A stretch of DNA of 34,887 nucleotides, taken from the NCBI RefSeq assembly GCF_027587195.1, contig NZ_JAPDDP010000081.1, positions 1-34,887 on the forward strand. The letters run 5' to 3'. This document shows, piece by piece, positions 30,603 to 34,887 of this stretch. The stretch is from Solirubrobacter phytolaccae (GTDB taxonomy: Bacteria; Actinomycetota; Thermoleophilia; Solirubrobacterales; Solirubrobacteraceae). Position 1 is the first letter of the stretch. Each line of letters opens with the position of its first letter. The notes below the pieces were generated by a model. The model saw only the letters and a list, made by a program, of their open reading frames with translations. It was not told the origin of the DNA and made no database searches. Made by a program: the position numbers and the translations under genes.

Positions 30603-31478
30603 ATGAGGCTCGAACAGCTCGAATACTTCCTCGCCTCGGCCGAGCACGGGTCCTTCTCGGCCGCCGCCGCCTCGCTGCTGATGGCGCAGCCGAGCATGTC
30701 GGAGCAGATCCGCCGGCTCGAGGCCGAGCTCGGGGTGCCGCTGTTCATCCGGGCGGGAAAGGGCGTGGAGCTGACCGACGCCGGCCGGCTGTTCCTCCCG
30801 CACGCGGAGCGGGTGCTGGCGGAGGCGCAGGAGGCGCTGGAGTCCGTGCGCGAGGTGCGCACGCTCGTCAGCGGCACGGTCGCGTTCGGCTTCTTCGGCG
30901 GCGCGCACCACTCGCTGCTGACCGGGCTGATCGCCCGCTTCCGCGCCAAGTACCCGGACGTGCGGGTGCGGGCGATCGGGCAGAACTCCGCCGAGGTCGC
31001 CGACGCCGTGCGTGAGGCGCAGCTCGAGGCCGGGCTGGTGATCCTGCCGATCGAGGACCGCGGGCTCGAGGTGCGCCCGGTGTTGAGCGAGGAGCTCTTC
31101 TACATGACGGCCGACCCCGAGCGGGCGCGGGTGCCGATGACGATCGAGCGGCTCGCCGAGGCGCCGCTGATCCTCTACGACGCGCGTTGGGCGGCGCAGG
31201 ATCCGACCCGCGTGCAGCTCAGCGAGCGCGGCCAGGTGGCGGGTGTGCGGGTGGAGCCGTTGATCGAGGTCGAGTACATGACCGCGGCGTTCGACCTCGC
31301 CGCGCGTGGGCTCGGGGACACGGTCGGGCTGCCGTCGATGCTGCGCGCGCGCAAACTTCATCAAGTCGCGTTCGACCCGCCGCTGTTCGAGACCTACGCG
31401 TTCATCACGCGTCGCAACGCGCTGCTCTCCCCCTCCACTCGCGCCTTCATGGAGCTGGCCGAGAAGGCACTGGGTTGA
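30603..31478 (+). CDS. LysR family transcriptional regulator
   Basis: This 291-residue regulator has an N-terminal winged helix (MRLEQLEYFLASAEHGSFSAAAASLLMAQPSMSEQIRRLEAELG) and GVELTDAGRLFLPHAERVL, then a periplasmic-binding-protein-like effector domain of about 200 residues (GTVAFGFFGGAHHSLLTGLIARF onward). LysR proteins bind a small molecule and control nearby, often divergent, genes. Here the divergent unit is the small membrane peptide plus DNA ligase; the next gene downstream is a DtxR-type regulator 18 bases away. ATG 30603 has AGG eight bases upstream. Effector unknown. Confidence 0.92.
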   Translation: MRLEQLEYFLASAEHGSFSAAAASLLMAQPSMSEQIRRLEAELGVPLFIRAGKGVELTDAGRLFLPHAERVLAEAQEALESVREVRTLVSGTVAFGFFGGAHHSLLTGLIARFRAKYPDVRVRAIGQNSAEVADAVREAQLEAGLVILPIEDRGLEVRPVLSEELFYMTADPERARVPMTIERLAEAPLILYDARWAAQDPTRVQLSERGQVAGVRVEPLIEVEYMTAAFDLAARGLGDTVGLPSMLRARKLHQVAFDPPLFETYAFITRRNALLSPSTRAFMELAEKALG

Positions 31479-31496
31479 GCGAGATACGATCAACGC

Positions 31497-32204
31497 ATGG
31501 CTGACGCGACGGTTGCCGAAGAGGAATACCTGCAGACCATCTTCTGGCTCCACGAGGCCGGCCTGCCGATGACGGGCGCGAACGTGGCTCGCGCGATGCA
31601 GCTCTCCGCGCCGACGGTGCACGAGATGGTGGGCCGCCTCGTGCGCGACGGCTACATCACGCGCGCCACGGACAAGTCGATCTCGTTCACGGACGAGGGC
31701 CTCGAGCAGGCCAAGACGGTGGTGCGCCGTCATCGGCTGATCGAGCGCTTCCTGACCGACGTCCTGAAGGTTCCGTGGGACGACGTGCACGAGGAGGCCG
31801 AGCGGCTCGAGCACGCGATGTCGCCGAACCTCGAGGCGCGCATGATGGCCGCGATCGGGGACGCGAAGACGTGCCCGCACGGCCACCCGATCGAGCCGGG
31901 CACGCGGATCGAGGGCGTCCCGCTCGGAGACTGCGAGCCGGGCGCGAAGGTGACGGTCCTGCGCTTCGAGAACGAGGCCGAGGACCTGCTGCACCTGTTC
32001 AAGCGCGAGGGCCTGGAGCCCGGCTACAAGGGCTCGATCAAGTCCGTCGACGACGAGCACATCATTTTCGAGCTCGACGGGCGCGAGGGCACGCTGACGC
32101 GCTCGGTCGCCGAAACTGTGTCCGTGCTCGCCGAGCCGTCGCCGCCGCCGCGCATCGCCCTTCCCGAGCAGCTCGTGCTCGGTAAGGAACGCTACGGGCG
32201 CTGA
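31497..32204 (+). CDS. DtxR/MntR-family metal-dependent regulator
   Basis: This 235-residue protein has the three-part layout of DtxR/IdeR repressors. A winged helix comes first (VAEEEYLQTIFWLHEAGLPMTGANVARAMQLSAPTVHEMVGRLVRDGYI). The dimerisation and metal-binding domain follows (VVRRHRLIERFLTDVLKVPWDDVHEEAERLEHAMSP, then TCPHGHPIEPG with Cys126 and His128/His130). An SH3/FeoA-like C-terminal domain ends it (GAKVTVLRFENEAEDLLHLFKREGLEPG). Metal ligands His79, His98, His106 and Cys126 are visible, so it probably responds to Fe2+ or Mn2+. It lies between a LysR gene and thioredoxin, suggesting a link of metal and redox control. ATG 31497 has a weak ribosome site. Confidence 0.92.
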   Translation: MADATVAEEEYLQTIFWLHEAGLPMTGANVARAMQLSAPTVHEMVGRLVRDGYITRATDKSISFTDEGLEQAKTVVRRHRLIERFLTDVLKVPWDDVHEEAERLEHAMSPNLEARMMAAIGDAKTCPHGHPIEPGTRIEGVPLGDCEPGAKVTVLRFENEAEDLLHLFKREGLEPGYKGSIKSVDDEHIIFELDGREGTLTRSVAETVSVLAEPSPPPRIALPEQLVLGKERYGR

Positions 32205-32252
32205 TAACGGATCCGACTTGGAGTGAGCGGGGTGCGGGGCCACGCTGTGTGC

Positions 32253-32591
32253 ATGGCTTTGAACCCCGTGACCACTGACACCTTCGCCGCCGAGGTCCTC
32301 GAGGCGGACAAGCCGGTGCTCGTCGACTTCTGGGCGACCTGGTGCCCGCCGTGTCGGGCGATGTCCCCGCTCCTCGCGGACATGGCGGCCGAGCGCGACG
32401 ATCTGAAGATCGTCAGCGTCGACGTCGACAACGAGCAGGAGCTGGCGGTCAAGTACGGCGTGCTCGGCATGCCGACCTTCATGCTCTTCGACAACGGCAA
32501 CCAGATCGCGAACCTGGTCGGCGCGCGGCCCCGCAAGCGGCTCGAGTCAGAGCTCCGCGAGGCGCTCATGCAGCAGCCGGCCGGCCGGTGA
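32253..32591 (+). CDS. trxA: Thioredoxin with WCPPC active site
   Basis: This 112-residue cytoplasmic protein is a single thioredoxin domain: VLVDFWATWCPPCRAMSPLLADMA, with the redox pair Cys31/Cys34, then VDVDNEQELAVKYGVLGMPTFMLFDNG with the cis-proline loop (GMPTF). The active site is CPPC rather than the usual CGPC, which should alter its redox potential. ATG 32253 gives the normal family length; GTG 32223 would add ten residues that do not fit. It comes 48 bases after the DtxR-type regulator. Its 3' end overlaps the end of a convergent LysR gene by 45 bases. Confidence 0.92.
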   Translation: MALNPVTTDTFAAEVLEADKPVLVDFWATWCPPCRAMSPLLADMAAERDDLKIVSVDVDNEQELAVKYGVLGMPTFMLFDNGNQIANLVGARPRKRLESELREALMQQPAGR

Positions 32592-33407
32592 CGCGCCCGC
32601 GGAGGGCGTGAGCAGCGAGAGCCGGTGGCGCGGTGGGTCCTTCAGATCCGCCGCGCCGACGATCGGGCCGGGGCGCTCGAGCCAGGAAGCGGGAACCAAC
32701 CCCACGCCGAGCCCCTCGCGCACGAGGAAGCGCACCGTCGCGGGGTCACCGACCTCGAACAGCGGCAGCGGGCTGAAGCCCGCGCGCTGGGTGGCGGTGA
32801 GGACCGTGTCGCGGAGGGCCGTGCCCGGCTCGGCAAGGATGAACGGGCGTCCGCGGAGCTGATCGAGTGCGATCGTCGTGCCCGCGAGCTCGTCGTCGAG
32901 GGCCAGCGCGACCCGCAGCGGCTCGTCGGCCAGCGGCGTGACCGCGACGCCCGGCGGCGTGTCGGTGAGCGCGAGCACGGCGACGTCGACCGTGCCGGCT
33001 TGGACCAGCGCGATCACCTCGGCGGCGGAGCCCTGACGCAGCGCGATCTGGATGTGCGGATGTGTCTCGTGGAACGCGGCGAGCGCGGCGGGCAGCCGGG
33101 GCGCGTCCGCGGCGGTCGTCGCGACCCTGACGACACCGCGCGAGACGCCGGTGTGGCGGTCCATGTCCGCGCGCGTCTGCGCGACCTCGGCGAGGATCCT
33201 CTCGGCGTGCACGAGCAGGTCCGCGCCCGCCGCGGTCAGCTCGACGCCCTTGGACGTGCGGCGGAAGAGCTGGAGCCCGAGCTCCGCCTCGAGCCGGCGC
33301 ACCTGCTGCGAGAGCGCGGGCTGCGTGACGTAGAGCGACTCGGCCGCGCGCGTGAAGTGCCGGTGGCGCGCGACGGCCGCGAAGTACTCGAGTTGCCTCA
33401 GCTCCAT
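32547..33407 (-). CDS. LysR family transcriptional regulator
   Basis: This 286-residue regulator has the winged helix MELRQLEYFAAVARHRHFTRAAESLYVTQPALSQQVRRLEAELG with GVELTAAGADLLVHAERIL, then the effector domain (GVVRVATTAADAPRLPAALAAFHETHPHIQIALRQG through GDPATVRFLVREGLGVGLVPASW). ATG 33407 follows the TAG of the upstream glycosidase gene with no gap (TAGATG), so the two share a transcript and are probably coupled. A LysR gene directly behind a glycosidase suggests sugar-responsive control, although LysR genes are more often divergent. It overlaps thioredoxin by 45 bases at the 3' end. Confidence 0.92.
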   Translation of the reverse strand: MELRQLEYFAAVARHRHFTRAAESLYVTQPALSQQVRRLEAELGLQLFRRTSKGVELTAAGADLLVHAERILAEVAQTRADMDRHTGVSRGVVRVATTAADAPRLPAALAAFHETHPHIQIALRQGSAAEVIALVQAGTVDVAVLALTDTPPGVAVTPLADEPLRVALALDDELAGTTIALDQLRGRPFILAEPGTALRDTVLTATQRAGFSPLPLFEVGDPATVRFLVREGLGVGLVPASWLERPGPIVGAADLKDPPRHRLSLLTPSAGASPAGRLLHERLAEL

Positions 33408-34887
33408 CTACGCAGGGGGTGGGGTCGTGCTGCGCAGCTTGAGGTCGGCGACCGAGCGGCCGGCCTCCAGGACGAACGCGCCCGGTTCGGTCTGCCAGCC
33501 GCCGTCCCAGTGCTGGAACGCGCGCGGGGACAGCGGGACGTCGACGGTGACCTCCTCGCCCGCGTCGGCCTCGACCACGGCGAAGCCCGCGAGCCAGCGC
33601 GCCGGGCGCTCGACGGCGCTGCCGGGGCGCGACGCGTAGAGCTGGACGACCTCGCGGCCGCGGCGCGTGCCCGTGTTCGCGAGGCGGACCTTCGCGCCGT
33701 CCATCGCGAGGTACTGCCAGCTCGTGTAGCCCAGGCCGTGGCCGAACGGGAACAGCGGCTCGACGTCGCCGCGGTAGCCGACCTTCAGGCCCTCGTCGTA
33801 GCGCAGGACGCCGTCGACGGGCCGCACGCTTGGCAGGCCTTCTTCGGTCGCCGGCCACGTGGTCGGCAGGCGGCCGCCGGGCTCGACGGCGCCGAGGATG
33901 ACGTCGGCGAGCGCGTTCCCGCCCTCCTGTCCCGGGAACCAGGCGAGCAGGACGCCGGGTGCCCGCTTGATCCACGGCATCAGCACCGGCGCGCCCGCGT
34001 TGACGACCACGACCGTCTTCGGGTTGGCGTCCGTGACGGCCTGCACCAACTCGTCCTGGCGGCCGGGGAGCGCGAGGCTGGAGCGGTCGAAGCCCTCGCT
34101 CTCGACCTCCGGTGTGGTGCCGACGACAACCACGACGAGGTCGGCGTCGCGCGCGAGGGCGACCGCGTCCTCGAAGGCGCTGTCCTCCAGCGCGGGGTCG
34201 TGGTTGAGCTGGAACGACGTCACGCCTTCGGCGCGCAGGACGACGTCGACCGACTGGCCCGCCTCCAGCCGCACCGGCACGCCCTTCTGGGGCGGCGCGA
34301 ACAGGTGCTCACCCGGGTCGGCGTCCGGGCGCAGCGCAAGGTCCTCGTCGAACGCGACCTCGCCGTCGAGCGTGAGCGTGAAGTGGCCGACACCGGACGC
34401 GCCGATCACGTGCTCGCCCGCGACCTCGGCCGTGATCGTGGTGTGCACCTCCACGGTCTTGGGGTCGTCGAACCAGGTGAACTCGCCCGTCTCGCGCCGC
34501 TCGGAGACGTCGCCCTCGCGGACCTCGGCCGAGACCTGCGCGACAGGGAGCCGCGTGTGCGCCTTCACGCCCGGCGCGTACGTCACCTCGGCGTGCGGCA
34601 GCGCGGCGCGCAGCCCGTCGAGGGGAGAGACCGTGTAGGGCGGAAAGACGGTCGCGCTGCCGCCCCCGAGCGTGCGCGCGTGGGCGGCGTTCGGCCCGAT
34701 CACGGCGACGCGCCGCAACGAGCTGCCCGTGAGCGGCAGGAGCGAGCCGTGGTTGCGCGCGAGGACGAAGCCCGCGGCCGCGGTGGCGCGCAGCTCGGCC
34801 GCGATCTCGGCCTCCGACCACGGGGTGGCCGCGCGGGGAGCGCCCGCGGGGGCGGCGGCCGGAGAGCCCGGGGTGGCGGCGGGCGGC
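33408..34887 (-). CDS. Glycoside hydrolase family 3 (beta-glucosidase-like), 5' part outside window
   Basis: The frame is open from the right edge to TAG 33408 (493 codons seen). Upstream of the first internal start the sequence continues in family style: WSEAEIAAELRATAAAGFVLARNHGSLLPL, then RRVAVIGPNA. These lead into the C-terminal GH3 domain. An inserted PA14-like segment follows (TWFDDPKTVEVHTTITAEVAGEHVIGASGVGHFTLTLDGEV), then the rest of the alpha/beta domain (DADLVVVVVGTTPEVESEGFDRSSLALPGRQDELV, with the likely acid/base Glu in ESEGFDR). LLAWFPGQEGGNALADVILG and a fibronectin-III-like end (PLFPFGHGLGYTSW) complete it. The N-terminal barrel with the nucleophile lies outside the window. 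No signal peptide can be judged. It is followed without a gap by a LysR gene. Confidence 0.92.
   Translation of the reverse strand, partial: PPAATPGSPAAAPAGAPRAATPWSEAEIAAELRATAAAGFVLARNHGSLLPLTGSSLRRVAVIGPNAAHARTLGGGSATVFPPYTVSPLDGLRAALPHAEVTYAPGVKAHTRLPVAQVSAEVREGDVSERRETGEFTWFDDPKTVEVHTTITAEVAGEHVIGASGVGHFTLTLDGEVAFDEDLALRPDADPGEHLFAPPQKGVPVRLEAGQSVDVVLRAEGVTSFQLNHDPALEDSAFEDAVALARDADLVVVVVGTTPEVESEGFDRSSLALPGRQDELVQAVTDANPKTVVVVNAGAPVLMPWIKRAPGVLLAWFPGQEGGNALADVILGAVEPGGRLPTTWPATEEGLPSVRPVDGVLRYDEGLKVGYRGDVEPLFPFGHGLGYTSWQYLAMDGAKVRLANTGTRRGREVVQLYASRPGSAVERPARWLAGFAVVEADAGEEVTVDVPLSPRAFQHWDGGWQTEPGAFVLEAGRSVADLKLRSTTPPPA

Overview
The window comes from a very GC-rich bacterial chromosome. 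The gene families suggest a non-streptomycete actinobacterium, most likely Thermoleophilia/Solirubrobacterales. The pointers are an ergothioneine pair (egtB-egtD), an MprA/MprB-like two-component system beside an HtrA protease, DrrA/DrrB-type ABC genes, DUF5317, secreted VCBS proteins, and a glycerophosphodiesterase with a C-terminal extension I associate from memory with Solirubrobacter-like genomes. The lineage is inference; no rRNA is present to confirm it. Genes are densely packed, with many 1- or 4-base stop/start overlaps.

Region by region: (a) 1-944, minus: the 5' part of a Pro/Ala/Glu-rich protein carrying the QRxAGNxAV motif of extracellular contractile injection system (eCIS/DUF4157-type) proteins; it runs off the left edge. 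(b) 1104-2182: two small secreted proteins, each followed by a terminator-like hairpin. (c) 2280-4246, minus: DUF5317 membrane protein, MFS transporter and tRNA-Phe(GAA), with an inverted partial copy of the tRNA 3' end just beyond. (d) 4368-7901: a 30-residue membrane peptide, a hairpin, a membrane GGDEF-EAL protein, a LytM/M23 peptidase and a CAP-domain protein. (e) 7834-11700: MrfA/YprA-type helicase, and a DUF2867 gene divergent from a TetR regulator with two near-identical operators between them.

(f) 11675-18942, minus: htrA, moxR, VWA, 28-codon ORF, DUF58, 28-codon ORF, VWA, then egtB-egtD. From moxR to the second VWA gene every junction is a 4-base stop/start overlap, including both ends of the two tiny ORFs, so this looks like one translationally coupled envelope operon. 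The divergent response regulator/histidine kinase pair (19037-21111) probably senses envelope stress. (g) 21109-21734: a REP-associated tyrosine transposase flanked by two copies of a palindromic repeat, wedged between the kinase stop codon and the start of glycerate kinase. (h) 21731-28245: glycerate kinase, secreted glycerophosphodiesterase, a seven-repeat secreted beta-propeller with a cysteine pair in each repeat, and an ABC exporter (ATPase plus two permeases). (i) 28380-34887: gpsA, an ATP-dependent DNA ligase with a small membrane peptide upstream, a LysR gene, a DtxR-type metal regulator, thioredoxin, a second LysR gene, and the C-terminal part of a family 3 glycosidase running off the right edge.

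The observations most worth following are the eCIS-like protein, the pair of equal-length coupling ORFs in the moxR operon, the REP-flanked transposase, the small membrane peptides, the egtB start codon lying inside an inverted repeat, and the apparent one-base frameshift at the TetR start. No CRISPR array, rRNA, IS element with terminal repeats, or replication origin was seen.
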